Of a stretch of DNA of 64,000 nt, positions 53,343 through 61,592 are shown piece by piece; position 1 is the stretch's first letter; each line of letters opens with the position of its first letter. Below the pieces are notes generated by a model. That model saw only the letters and a program-made list of their open reading frames with translations. It did not search any database and had not been told where the DNA came from. Both the position numbers and the translations under genes were made by a program. The DNA is from DAOLCO01 sp964612555 (GTDB lineage Bacteria > Bdellovibrionota_C > UBA2361 > SZUA-149 > DAOLCO01). The stretch spans positions 1 to 64,000 of the forward strand of contig CAZTBW010000005.1 of NCBI GenBank assembly GCA_964612555.1, written 5' to 3'.

Positions 53343-53549
53343 CTAAATACACTCACCACTCCACAACAATTCAATAAAATCCTTGTACGGTAATATCAGA
53401 ATACCATCTTCCGTCTTTCTTTTAGTTTTTTCAAAACAGACAAGGTAACATTTATTAACTGAGGGATGTTCTTTTTTAAGCTCCCTCAACCCTTTTAGAT
53501 GTCGTGACGATATAGTATCACTTGATTTCACTTCTATGGCTACATTCAT
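53343..53549 (-). pseudogene. C-terminal fragment of a DUF4143-type ATPase
   Basis: 68 residues starting MNVAIEVKSSDTISSRHLKG and ending KDFIELLWSGECI. This is the nuclease-like tail of AAA+ ATPases of the DUF4143 group (the EVKS strand matches the one in the intact gene at 60363-61523). The N-terminal ATPase part is missing and a TAG lies in frame three codons upstream of the ATG, so it is a remnant rather than a complete gene. Confidence 0.65.
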
Positions 53550-53798
53550 AAACTACACTCATATTATCCAGAGTAAAAAATATTCTTTAACCGTGGTGCT
53601 GAAAACACCACAGTCGGATGTAATATTTGAATCATAACTTGAAAATATCATGAAATATTCAAGTAGTTAATTGATTTATAATAATAAAATCCTTTGATTT
53701 CAATATATAATATCTCAGAACGCACATTTAGATAATTTAAACAATTTAGAACAACACTAATCAGCATAGAATAAAATAAATCCACAAATATAAACAGA
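53550..53798. other. AT-rich gap before the intron
   Basis: No open frame, RNA gene or clear hairpin was found here. It is markedly AT-rich, as is common at the edges of mobile DNA. Confidence 0.5.
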
Positions 53799-54401
53799 AG
53801 TATAATGAGGATGCTCCGCTCAGGGTGTTTCCGCCGACAGCGGCGCCAGTCCGATGCAAGAAAAAATGTGCGCTGGGCACGTTAAATCAGTAAAGGGTTA
53901 AAGTCCCTAATCCGCCCGATGGTGGGAAGGATACCCTATAGAGGCAAGGGCATCACCGTGAGGAGTTGTCTGGTGGAAGCCAAAAGGTCGATGTGGAACC
54001 GAACGAAAGTGAAGCGCCGTAAGGCTCATGCAGAGGATAAGCTGGCGTTCAGCAGCGAAGTCCAATAGCCATATGAACTGCACGAGTAGTGGCGACGGTT
54101 TTACAAGGAACTGATTTAACTTACCCCAGGAGATCTTGTGGGTTCCCAAGGGAAGATACAGTTATTCTACCCCTTGGGTAGTCTTAAAGAAGGGAAAAGA
54201 AATGGTGCAGCAGAAATGGCGCATCGATGACTAAGTACCGGGAGGAGGAAACGACTCAAGACGAAGGCACACAAGAAGTCGGATGACTGCGTAGTATCAC
54301 AAAGCTATCGAAAGATAGCCGTAACCGACGGAATAAATCTGAAGGGGAGAGAAGGCGGTCACGGTTAGTGAAATAGCGAAGGAAGCAAGGAGTCTTAAAT
54401 C

Positions 54402-55811
54402 ATGATAGTCAATCCGCAAGGAGACAAAGCAGAGGGGTCACAAGTCAAATCTTGTCGATCTAATGCTTTGGAGTCAAAGATAGAAGAAGTCCCGGCAAGA
54501 CCTAAGCTAGCGGTTAGTTTAGAGGTGATAGCAGAGGAGAGTAATCTCCGAGCTGCGTTTGAAGAAGTGAGAAAGAACAAAGGAGCGCCTGGGGTGGATA
54601 GGCAAAGCGTGAAAGAAGTACAAATCAAGCTAAACCGAATCCTCCCCGAGCTGAGAACCCAACTCCTGGAGGAGAAATACAGACCTGGAGAAATTCGGCG
54701 AGTATGGATACCAAAGGGAAATGGAGGAAAGAGAGGGTTAGGAATTCCGAACGTGATTGATCGAATTGTGCAGGAAGCAGTGAATAGAAAGCTTCAAGAG
54801 GAATACGATCAAGAATTCTGTGAAAGTAGTCACGGATTCCGACCTGGTAAAAGCAGTCACACAGCAATAGCAGAAGCCAAAGGGTATATTGAGGAAGGCT
54901 ATGGTTGGGTAGTGGATATGGATTTAGAGAAATTCTTTGATAAAGTAAACCACGACCGATTGATGAGCCGATTAAAGCAGAGAATTGAAGATAAGAAGCT
55001 GCTGAGGTTAATCAACTCAATGCTCAAGGCAAAGATAGTGCTAAGTGACGGGGTAAAAGTAGCAAATGAAGAAGGAGTTCCGCAAGGGGGTCCCCTATCA
55101 CCGCTACTGAGCAACATTGTTCTTGATGAACTCGATAAAGAGCTAAAATGTCGAGGTCATATGTTTGTCCGCTACGCTGATGACTGTAATATTTATGTTA
55201 AAAGCGAGAGAGCAGGCAAACGAGTGTTAGAAAGTATAAGCCGATTCGTTGAGAAGAAGCTGAAACTCAAGGTGAATCAAGAAAAGAGTGCGGTAGCAAA
55301 ACCAGAAAATCGGCATTTCCTGGGGTTCTCCTTGGGAAAGAACAAGCGAACTGGAAAGGTAGATATAAAACTCTCCCCTCGTACCAGGAAAAGAATAGCA
55401 AGCAAGATAGTAGAAATGACCCCAAGAAATTGGGGGCAAAGTTTGAATGACTGTATCAAGAAACTAAATACTTATCTTGAAGGCTGGATGGGTTACTTTC
55501 GAGTATGCACCGCTTCAGAAAAACGACAGCTCAAAAGATACGACTCTCACATACGCAGAAGACTTCGAGCGATAAAGCTTAAGCAGTGGAAGCGCAAGCG
55601 CAATATTGCAAGAGCACTCGTTACTCTTGGGGTACGTAGAAAGCTTGCCTGGGGACAGATTTACCACGGTAAGCAATCACTCTGGAAATTATCCCATGTT
55701 AAAGCAGTTGAAGTAGGATTAAAGAACGAGTTCTTTGAGAATCTTGGTCTTAAATCACTGGAGGTACTTTGGGATAATCATCACTTTAAGAAACTAACTG
55801 TTTACAGATGA
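54402..55811 (+). CDS. ltrA: Group II intron reverse transcriptase/maturase
   Basis: 469 residues. RT blocks: NLRAAFEEVRKNKGAPGVD, RRVWIPKGNGGKRGLGIPNVIDRIVQEA (parts), SSHGFRPGKSSHTAI, DLEKFFDKVNHDRLM, GVPQGGPLSPLLSNIVLDELD (parts), catalytic FVRYADD, FLGFSLGK. The maturase X domain (LNTYLEGWMGYF, RRRLRAIKLKQWKRKRNI) follows. There is no HNH endonuclease domain, as in several bacterial classes. It splices and mobilises the surrounding intron. Confidence 0.94.
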   Translation: MIVNPQGDKAEGSQVKSCRSNALESKIEEVPARPKLAVSLEVIAEESNLRAAFEEVRKNKGAPGVDRQSVKEVQIKLNRILPELRTQLLEEKYRPGEIRRVWIPKGNGGKRGLGIPNVIDRIVQEAVNRKLQEEYDQEFCESSHGFRPGKSSHTAIAEAKGYIEEGYGWVVDMDLEKFFDKVNHDRLMSRLKQRIEDKKLLRLINSMLKAKIVLSDGVKVANEEGVPQGGPLSPLLSNIVLDELDKELKCRGHMFVRYADDCNIYVKSERAGKRVLESISRFVEKKLKLKVNQEKSAVAKPENRHFLGFSLGKNKRTGKVDIKLSPRTRKRIASKIVEMTPRNWGQSLNDCIKKLNTYLEGWMGYFRVCTASEKRQLKRYDSHIRRRLRAIKLKQWKRKRNIARALVTLGVRRKLAWGQIYHGKQSLWKLSHVKAVEVGLKNEFFENLGLKSLEVLWDNHHFKKLTVYR

Positions 55812-55892
55812 TATTTGTACAAGCTGAGGCAGCAATGCCGATATCGGATTAGAACACGAAAAAAAAATGTGTATCAACGCCGATGTCCCGAA

Positions 55893-55924
55893 GAGCCGGA
55901 TGTGAGACCCACAAGTCCGGTTCT
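55893..55924 (+). ncRNA. Group II intron domain V
   Basis: GAGCCGGATGTGAGACCCAC folding with AAGTCCGGTTCT: a 5' GAGC/ GUUCU-type stem with a bulge and tetraloop region, the catalytic heart of the ribozyme. Domain VI (GGGGGGGAGTAATTCCCCCT) with a candidate branch A follows. Confidence 0.85.
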
Positions 55925-56021
55925 GGGAGAGCTGGGGGGGAGTAATTCCCCCTGGCTACTCGACACCCTGAGCGGAGCATCCTCATTATACTTTCCAGAC
56001 AAAACACCAATTATATTAATT

Positions 56022-56471
56022 TCAAATTGTACCCTCAAGATATTTTACATCCAGAAGATCTTTTTCTCGTCCCGCAGCTTTTTTGTTTTTTATAAGAAGG
56101 TTCTTACTCAAGAAGAAAATGGTAAGACCGTCAAGCACATCTTCTTCTTTCTCACTCCACGCTTCTTCAAAAGTAACGCCGGCAATTTCTGATATAAGAT
56201 CAATCCGGGTCGGAGGTCTTCCGAACATAAGAATCTTTTTTTCAAAAAGGGATTTCTCAGGTGGGGGTAAGAACGAGCCTAGTCCAAAAGTATTCAATAC
56301 TGCTCTTAAGGCAAGTTGATTTTCATTGCTGGTTGAAACGAAAAAATCAATATCACCAGTAAAACGAGGTTCACCGTAGCGATTATACGCCCATCCACCG
56401 ATCACCAGATACCGGACATTCTCCGAGATCAACAGCTCTACAAATTCTTTCAAGTCTTGGGTAAGTTTCAT
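56022..56471 (-). CDS. Nucleotidyltransferase-fold protein (MNT/AbiEii-like)
   Basis: 149 residues. Pol-beta-type nucleotidyltransferase signature: VIGGWAYNRYGEPRFTGDIDFFV (in parts), a GG motif followed by DxD, then RIDLISEIAGVTFEEAW. Such proteins act in toxin-antitoxin and abortive-infection systems. It overlaps by 89 bases the small gene upstream, a pair seen often in bacteria. Its end is 29 bases from the inverted repeat of the intron. Confidence 0.75.
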   Translation of the reverse strand: MKLTQDLKEFVELLISENVRYLVIGGWAYNRYGEPRFTGDIDFFVSTSNENQLALRAVLNTFGLGSFLPPPEKSLFEKKILMFGRPPTRIDLISEIAGVTFEEAWSEKEEDVLDGLTIFFLSKNLLIKNKKAAGREKDLLDVKYLEGTI

Positions 56472-56598
56472 AATACGGCGCCATTAGTTCCAGAAAAATA
56501 TCTAAACGCTCCTGAGTAGTTAAATTCCGATAAAACTCCCTATTAGCCTTATCTGCCTCTTCATGTGAGTCAAACGCCTGGAAAAATAAATCTCTCAT
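56383..56598 (-). CDS. Small partner of the nucleotidyltransferase
   Basis: 71 residues, MRDLFFQAFDSHEEADKANR with the core RLDIFLELMAPYYETYPRLERICRAVDLGE (in parts). Small helical proteins of this kind precede nucleotidyltransferase genes in many bacteria and may be a cognate antitoxin. It uses another reading frame across the first 30 codons of its partner. Function not demonstrated. Confidence 0.7.
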   Translation of the reverse strand: MRDLFFQAFDSHEEADKANREFYRNLTTQERLDIFLELMAPYYETYPRLERICRAVDLGECPVSGDRWMGV

Positions 56599-56762
56599 CT
56601 TTACCTAACCATATTCCATAATTCCTGACCACCCCACCTCTCTGAAGGATCAAGCATATACCATTTCTTTTGCTCTTCTTCCAAGGTATAGAAATAATTA
56701 CCTATAACTGTAATTATAACACAATACCAGTATCTTGTCCTGATTATAAACCAAAGGAGTTT

Positions 56763-56975
56763 CTATTCAAAAAGATCACCGATATCACACTTAAATGCCT
56801 TACAGAGAATTTCAAGTGTTGCCAGAGAGACGTTCTGCACTTCGTTTTCCAGTCTGTTGAGCGTAGCATTGGAAACTCCCAACTTTTTTGAAAACTGGAG
56901 CTGAGGTGTATTTCCACGTCTTTTACGTAGATTTTCTGCCAGCCTCTTTGCTAATTGTCCTTTTATTTCCTTCAT
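56763..56975 (-). CDS. XRE-family transcriptional regulator
   Basis: 70 residues from ATG 56975 (MKEIKGQLAKRL); longer starts in the AT-rich leader are unlikely. A Cro/CI-type helix-turn-helix is visible: LQFSKKLGVSNATLNRLENEVQNVSLATLEILCKAF (in parts). A 35-bp palindrome just upstream (56999-57033) lies between it and the divergent 903-aa secreted protein gene and is its likely operator. Confidence 0.9.
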   Translation of the reverse strand: MKEIKGQLAKRLAENLRKRRGNTPQLQFSKKLGVSNATLNRLENEVQNVSLATLEILCKAFKCDIGDLFE

Positions 56976-56998
56976 TCGGACAATTATCCAGTAGATGA

Positions 56999-57033
56999 CT
57001 TTACACATGTGATAAATTATCATATGTGTAAAG
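56999..57033. promoter_or_regulatory. 35-bp palindromic operator
   Basis: CTTTACACATGTGATAA, one base, TTATCATATGTGTAAAG: 17-bp arms with a single G/A deviation. It sits between divergent starts at 56975 and 57068 and would let the XRE protein control both. Confidence 0.75.
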
Positions 57034-57067
57034 CTCAATAGTCGCACTAATTTAGAAGGAATATGAC

Positions 57068-59779
57068 ATGTTAGAGCTTACAAAACGTACATCAGGAGTA
57101 GTATCAAGAAGCATGTTCCTGAATACAGTGCGATATCTTTTAATCTGCCTTACTGCTTTGGTACTGCCTTTTTCTCCATTGCAAGGACAACAAATCACAA
57201 GCCCGAACTATGCACCATGGAATGGTTTTCTCGGAATGGTCAACATTCTTGAACTCATAAACCAGGACAACACTCCTCAAAATGTGACCATAACAGTTCA
57301 CAACATTGACGGAACTCCAGGCACACCAGTTCACCGCACCATAGCCCCCAAAGGGCAATGGGATGAAATTCTTCATAACCTCTCAGGTTTTTCTCAAGAC
57401 TCCTATGGGCTCGTAAAAATTGAATTCTCAGGCAACCTTACTGGTCGCACTGCTTTTTATCGCTTTGAAGCAGGCAATCCATATGATCTTGATTTTGCAT
57501 TTGCGATTCCCTTTGTGAATGCAACTACTGGCATATCCCATGTCGGGTTCAACACCTTCCAGCCATCCCACGACCCATCGGACGCACCACTGATAGTGGA
57601 CAACTGGCTGAGCATAGTAAATTTACATACGACTCAGTCTCAAACATTCCGCATTGACAGCTATGACCAGGCAGGTAACCGCTTTGGCGAACGAACCGTA
57701 ACCCTTAGTCCCCAGAGTCGTCAGGACGTAGACGGGGGACACGGACTTGGAGCAAATCGAGTGGGATTTCACACCATCACACCACTTACACAAGGAAATC
57801 TACCTTATTTCGCCCAGCTTGTAAGATACGGAAACAGTGCCAGGGGCATCAATTTTGCGTTCCCCTTACTGTCAGTCCCGGCAGGAGGCACAAAGCAGTG
57901 GGTTCCTGTCTCACGGGTTAAACAATCTGCAAATTGGATTGAAATCACTAACACTTCCGGCAGTGCTACAACAGCAAATGTTGAAATCATTGCAAACACA
58001 GGAGAAGTTGTTCACAATGAAAATTACTCTCTGCCGGCCTACGGACAAATGCACATTCCTGCAAGTGAATACCTACCCGCAGAACTCAGTGGCTCAGCAT
58101 CTGTAACAACAGGAACAGTCGGACGACTCCTTGTCCAGAGCATGTTCTATTTCTACAACCCTTACGGTGGAATCGCCGGCATGTACGGAGCCCAATCTGA
58201 GTCTTTGCGCACAGGAGAATGCAGCGGGTCATGGAACCGATTCTGGTCAATGGATAATCATCTACGTATTTTTAACACCAGAGATACCGATGCAACTTTC
58301 ACTGTTTCAGTTGAAACAAATTCAAAAGTACATGAAGAGAACATGTCTCTGCCCCCAAAGTCGGGCATGGATGTATCCCTGCTGAATTGGGGGACTGTCC
58401 CTGACTTTTACGGTTCTGTGACCGTATTTGGAGAAGGTATTGTAAGTGATGTAATTCGCTTCAAACCCAAGACCAACGGACAACTTGATTTTGGACTACG
58501 CACCACGATGACTTGCGGGCCATCCAGTCGTTCTTTGCGCCTTGACTTGAGCGGTGCAGTTGGTCTTGCACTTGAAGACCAATCAGCCACCGGACGTTCT
58601 AAAGGCCTTGCAAGACAGGGAAGCAAATCCAACCTGAAAAAAGTTCGAGGAGATGGAAGCCTTACTGAAGCAGTCACCCGCGGACAAATAAACGTCAGCA
58701 ACTTCCTGATCGCTCCAAATGACAGAGTATATCTTCACTTCCCCAATCCTATTGATCTCGGAAATCCAACTAATTACGGAACCTGCATACTTGCCGAAGT
58801 GGATACCACAACAGGCATACCAAAATGTATTGAAGACAGTCCCTTTAGTTCCATTAGCTGGGGAAGTAGAAACGACGCAATACAATTCGATGGGGACGGA
58901 AATATCTATTATTTGCTACATCTGCAATCTGGCGGGATGGCACTCAGACGTAATACAGGCTCTACCATAGAAGATCTCATTAACGATAATATATTTATTG
59001 AAAGATTTCTTGTCCTTGATGACGGGCGTGTCATTATCTATGGACATACAAGCAGTAGCTCCCTTCGCTGGGTGAGAAGAGTCGCCGCAGAAGGTGGGAT
59101 TAAAAATCTATATCTCTCAGCTACAGCAGTCTTTATACATAAATTTCCCGACGACAATGTCTATCTTGGTATTTCAGGAAGCTCTACTATCTCCTCCGGA
59201 GGAGTTGCAAGGTATTTACCTGACAGCGATATGATAGATCCTCAAATGTATATTGGATATAGAACGGAACACCCGACCAGTATTCATGATTTGGCTCCTT
59301 TCTGTGGTGGCCCTCTATTTTCAGAGTATCCCGGATTCTGTGGATCGAATGGAACTATTGTTATAAAAGGAATCCACCAAACATGGGACGATCACGTTTA
59401 CGTGATCGCTGGCTACAGTCCAGATGCTGAACTCATGCGTTACTATCCAGACCTGCACCGGCCATCAACTATCGTACGTAAAATATTCACATTCCAAAGC
59501 ATTGGGGAGAATCTCGTACTTGCAGGTCTTGATGTGGATAATAAAAACGTCATGACACTCTTCAGAACCATAGACGAATCAGAAATCCAGTTGATCGGCC
59601 CGGATAATGAAATCGAAATCTACAACATCAACTACGTCAGTGCTGAAAATAAAATCATGTTTGATGGATTAAGATTCTCTGACAATAAATATGTTATTGG
59701 ACAAATGAATATGAACACCATGCAAGTCACGGCTTCACCTGTCGGAACATCAAAGCTTGTTTCTTTTCAAACATTCTGA
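57068..59779 (+). CDS. Large secreted protein: Ig-like repeats plus propeller-like half
   Basis: 903 residues; SD AAGGA seven bases upstream. A signal peptide (about residues 18-40) leads to a first half with four repeats of about 100 residues that share the pattern N-x-x-N...A-x-V-x-V, 'G.......L.P.G...' (near residues 60, 185, 298 and 398), consistent with Ig-like or beta-sandwich domains. From about 530 the pattern changes to blades: FLIAPNDRVYLHFPNP, AIQFDGDGNIYYLL, FLVLDDGRVIIYG, FPDDNVYLGI, as in beta-propellers. No family recognised. It is divergent from the XRE regulator and may be a surface adhesin or effector. Confidence 0.7.
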   Translation: MLELTKRTSGVVSRSMFLNTVRYLLICLTALVLPFSPLQGQQITSPNYAPWNGFLGMVNILELINQDNTPQNVTITVHNIDGTPGTPVHRTIAPKGQWDEILHNLSGFSQDSYGLVKIEFSGNLTGRTAFYRFEAGNPYDLDFAFAIPFVNATTGISHVGFNTFQPSHDPSDAPLIVDNWLSIVNLHTTQSQTFRIDSYDQAGNRFGERTVTLSPQSRQDVDGGHGLGANRVGFHTITPLTQGNLPYFAQLVRYGNSARGINFAFPLLSVPAGGTKQWVPVSRVKQSANWIEITNTSGSATTANVEIIANTGEVVHNENYSLPAYGQMHIPASEYLPAELSGSASVTTGTVGRLLVQSMFYFYNPYGGIAGMYGAQSESLRTGECSGSWNRFWSMDNHLRIFNTRDTDATFTVSVETNSKVHEENMSLPPKSGMDVSLLNWGTVPDFYGSVTVFGEGIVSDVIRFKPKTNGQLDFGLRTTMTCGPSSRSLRLDLSGAVGLALEDQSATGRSKGLARQGSKSNLKKVRGDGSLTEAVTRGQINVSNFLIAPNDRVYLHFPNPIDLGNPTNYGTCILAEVDTTTGIPKCIEDSPFSSISWGSRNDAIQFDGDGNIYYLLHLQSGGMALRRNTGSTIEDLINDNIFIERFLVLDDGRVIIYGHTSSSSLRWVRRVAAEGGIKNLYLSATAVFIHKFPDDNVYLGISGSSTISSGGVARYLPDSDMIDPQMYIGYRTEHPTSIHDLAPFCGGPLFSEYPGFCGSNGTIVIKGIHQTWDDHVYVIAGYSPDAELMRYYPDLHRPSTIVRKIFTFQSIGENLVLAGLDVDNKNVMTLFRTIDESEIQLIGPDNEIEIYNINYVSAENKIMFDGLRFSDNKYVIGQMNMNTMQVTASPVGTSKLVSFQTF

Positions 59780-59835
59780 GGTGAGGTGATCGTAATTGCA
59801 AGTAATTTAAAAACATAAAAACAGGAACAGATACT

Positions 59836-60270
59836 ATGGAAGCTCTCTTTACTCGTTGCGATTCATCATCCGAAGGCAAGGCAGAAATCACCCCGGGATG
59901 GTTTGCTGTTACATGGAGATTGATTCCTGATAAGTCAACTCGTAGAAAAGCTCATGGGAAATGGCATAAAATTTCCAATACCGAAAATGGCAAATCCGAG
60001 TATCGTATCCTCCGCTTTAAACCGACCCTGAAAGGCAGTGACACGAAAGAAGATTATGAAATCGCAATAGACTGGCAGGCTTGGGTAAAGTTGAATGATT
60101 ATAGTGGTGACGAGAAAAAAACACTCAATCTAAAAATAAAGGAAATCCCCCGCTGGCAATATCTGTTCATGGCAAACAAACACCCTGATCCAGTATATCG
60201 GGTCGCAGGTAGTCTGGGATTAATATCCCTGTTACTCGGTATAATCTCATTGATAATAAGTTTTAAGTGA
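59836..60270 (+). CDS. Small tail-anchored protein, unknown
   Basis: 144 residues. Hydrophilic, beta-looking region (about 1-115: GWFAVTWRLIPDKST, YRILRFKPTLKG) followed by a C-terminal hydrophobic helix (VAGSLGLISLLLGIISLIIS), so probably a tail-anchored membrane protein. It lies 56 bases after the 903-residue secreted protein in the same direction and may belong to its operon. Not recognised. Confidence 0.6.
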   Translation: MEALFTRCDSSSEGKAEITPGWFAVTWRLIPDKSTRRKAHGKWHKISNTENGKSEYRILRFKPTLKGSDTKEDYEIAIDWQAWVKLNDYSGDEKKTLNLKIKEIPRWQYLFMANKHPDPVYRVAGSLGLISLLLGIISLIISFK

Positions 60271-60362
60271 AGAAATCAGTAAGGATTATTCCCCTCTAAC
60301 ATATTAATTTTAAAGAATTATCCCACTTCCAGATCATATTGTTACTTGTGCAGATATAAAAA

Positions 60363-61523
60363 CTAAAGACCAATTTCCTTCAAGCCAAGCTGCCAAGGTC
60401 TAACTTTAATATCTTCTATGTCCTTTGAAACGCTTCCCTTATAAAACAGGAATTTGTTACACTTCTTTCCATAGAAAGATTCAAAACTTTTAAATCCATT
60501 TAAGTTAATTTTATGTATTTCGTTTGCTGATTTAACTTCAATAGCAAATACTTCATTGTCTTTTTCGAGAATAAAATCTACTTCCGCTCCTTGTGCAGTC
60601 AGATAGTACGAAAGTCTATAGCTTATCTGTTCTGAGTCCAAAGATGTTCTTAGTTGAGAATAAAGTAAAGTTTCAAAAATTCCTCCGATGCGATCCTGGG
60701 ATACGGTAAAGTTATTTAGCATACCGTTATATACACCAATATCAAAGGCATAGAGCTTGGGATGTTGAGTAAGTTTTATTCTGGTGCTTTTAGAAAATGC
60801 AGGTAGCCTGTTAAAAAGCATTGTATCTTCGAGTATGTCAAAGTATCTACTTACACTTTGTCTTGAGATCATAGCCTGAGAAGATATTTTTGTGTAGTCA
60901 ATTAATTCAGATCCCCAACTGCCAATAGCTTTAAGAAATCTTGAAAATCCTTGAATATCTCTTGTAAGGGCTTCAGCTTGAATTTCTTCTTTTAAATAAG
61001 CTGCACTATATGAAGTTAATATTTGCCTGGCTTCAATCTTGTTATTTTCTGTAAGTATGCCGGGTAGCGTTCCAAAAGAAAGTACAGTGTTTGTATCCAG
61101 TTGATAATCTATTTCAGAAGACACGATTGGTCCTAAAGAAAAATTAATAACTCTTCCTGGCAACAAGTTTGCATTTCCTCTTTTTAATTTTCTTGCACTT
61201 GATCCAGAGAGTAAAAATTTTATAGCGTTGCCAGATTCATCAATAATTGCCTGAATCGTATTGAGAATACTTGGGATACGTTGAACTTCATCTATCATAA
61301 TCAGAAGTTGCCTATTTGAGTCCTTATTTAAAGCCGAAATTTGAGTTCGCAATTCCGATGGGTTACTTGCAAATGGTAAGAACACCTCCTGGTCAGACAG
61401 ATTAATAAGCAAGTCTGGCTTCATAGCCCTTAATAATGTTGATTTCCCGGACTGCCTGGGTCCAAGCAGTAAAACGCTTTTCTTTGTATTTTTAATAGCT
61501 TGTGCTATTTTTCTGCTTATCAT
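60363..61523 (-). CDS. AAA+ ATPase with DUF4143 domain
   Basis: 386 residues. Walker A GPRQSGKSTLL, Walker B LLIMIDEVQRIP, arginine sensor region LLSGSSARKLKRGNANLLPGR, then the winged-helix DUF4143 part (SQAMISRQSVSRYFDIL) and a nuclease-like C-terminus AEVDFILEKDNEVFAIEVKS. Common in mobile DNA and defence islands; function unproven. A remnant of a similar gene is at 53343-53549. Confidence 0.88.
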   Translation of the reverse strand: MISRKIAQAIKNTKKSVLLLGPRQSGKSTLLRAMKPDLLINLSDQEVFLPFASNPSELRTQISALNKDSNRQLLIMIDEVQRIPSILNTIQAIIDESGNAIKFLLSGSSARKLKRGNANLLPGRVINFSLGPIVSSEIDYQLDTNTVLSFGTLPGILTENNKIEARQILTSYSAAYLKEEIQAEALTRDIQGFSRFLKAIGSWGSELIDYTKISSQAMISRQSVSRYFDILEDTMLFNRLPAFSKSTRIKLTQHPKLYAFDIGVYNGMLNNFTVSQDRIGGIFETLLYSQLRTSLDSEQISYRLSYYLTAQGAEVDFILEKDNEVFAIEVKSANEIHKINLNGFKSFESFYGKKCNKFLFYKGSVSKDIEDIKVRPWQLGLKEIGL

Positions 61524-61592
61524 CTGAGCATATTACCATGCTTTATGCTCTATAAGCAATCAAAAAACCTTTAAATTCAATACCTATCTACA

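Larger units (their letters stand above)
53868..55964 (+). mobile_element. Group II intron (self-splicing retroelement)
   Basis: Starts at GTGCG (53868-53872), the group II 5' consensus GUGYG, and ends ...CTACTCGAC at 55964 after domains V and VI. Domain I-III precede the RT gene (54402-55811). The 5' boundary is less sure: GTGTT at 53825, touching the left inverted-repeat arm, is an alternative. Copies move by retrohoming. Confidence 0.8.
53799..55992. repeat. 28-bp perfect inverted repeat flanking the group II intron
   Basis: 53799-53826 (ends CCGCTCAGGGT) and 55965-55992 (begins ACCCTGAGCGG) are exact reverse complements. The right copy starts immediately after the predicted 3' end of the intron. 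Before insertion they would have formed one long hairpin with a loop of at most 41 bases. Confidence 0.85.

Noticed and set aside
55815..56192. Plus-strand 125-codon frame after the RT gene
   Set aside because: It covers intron domains IV-VI and the antisense of the nucleotidyltransferase gene.
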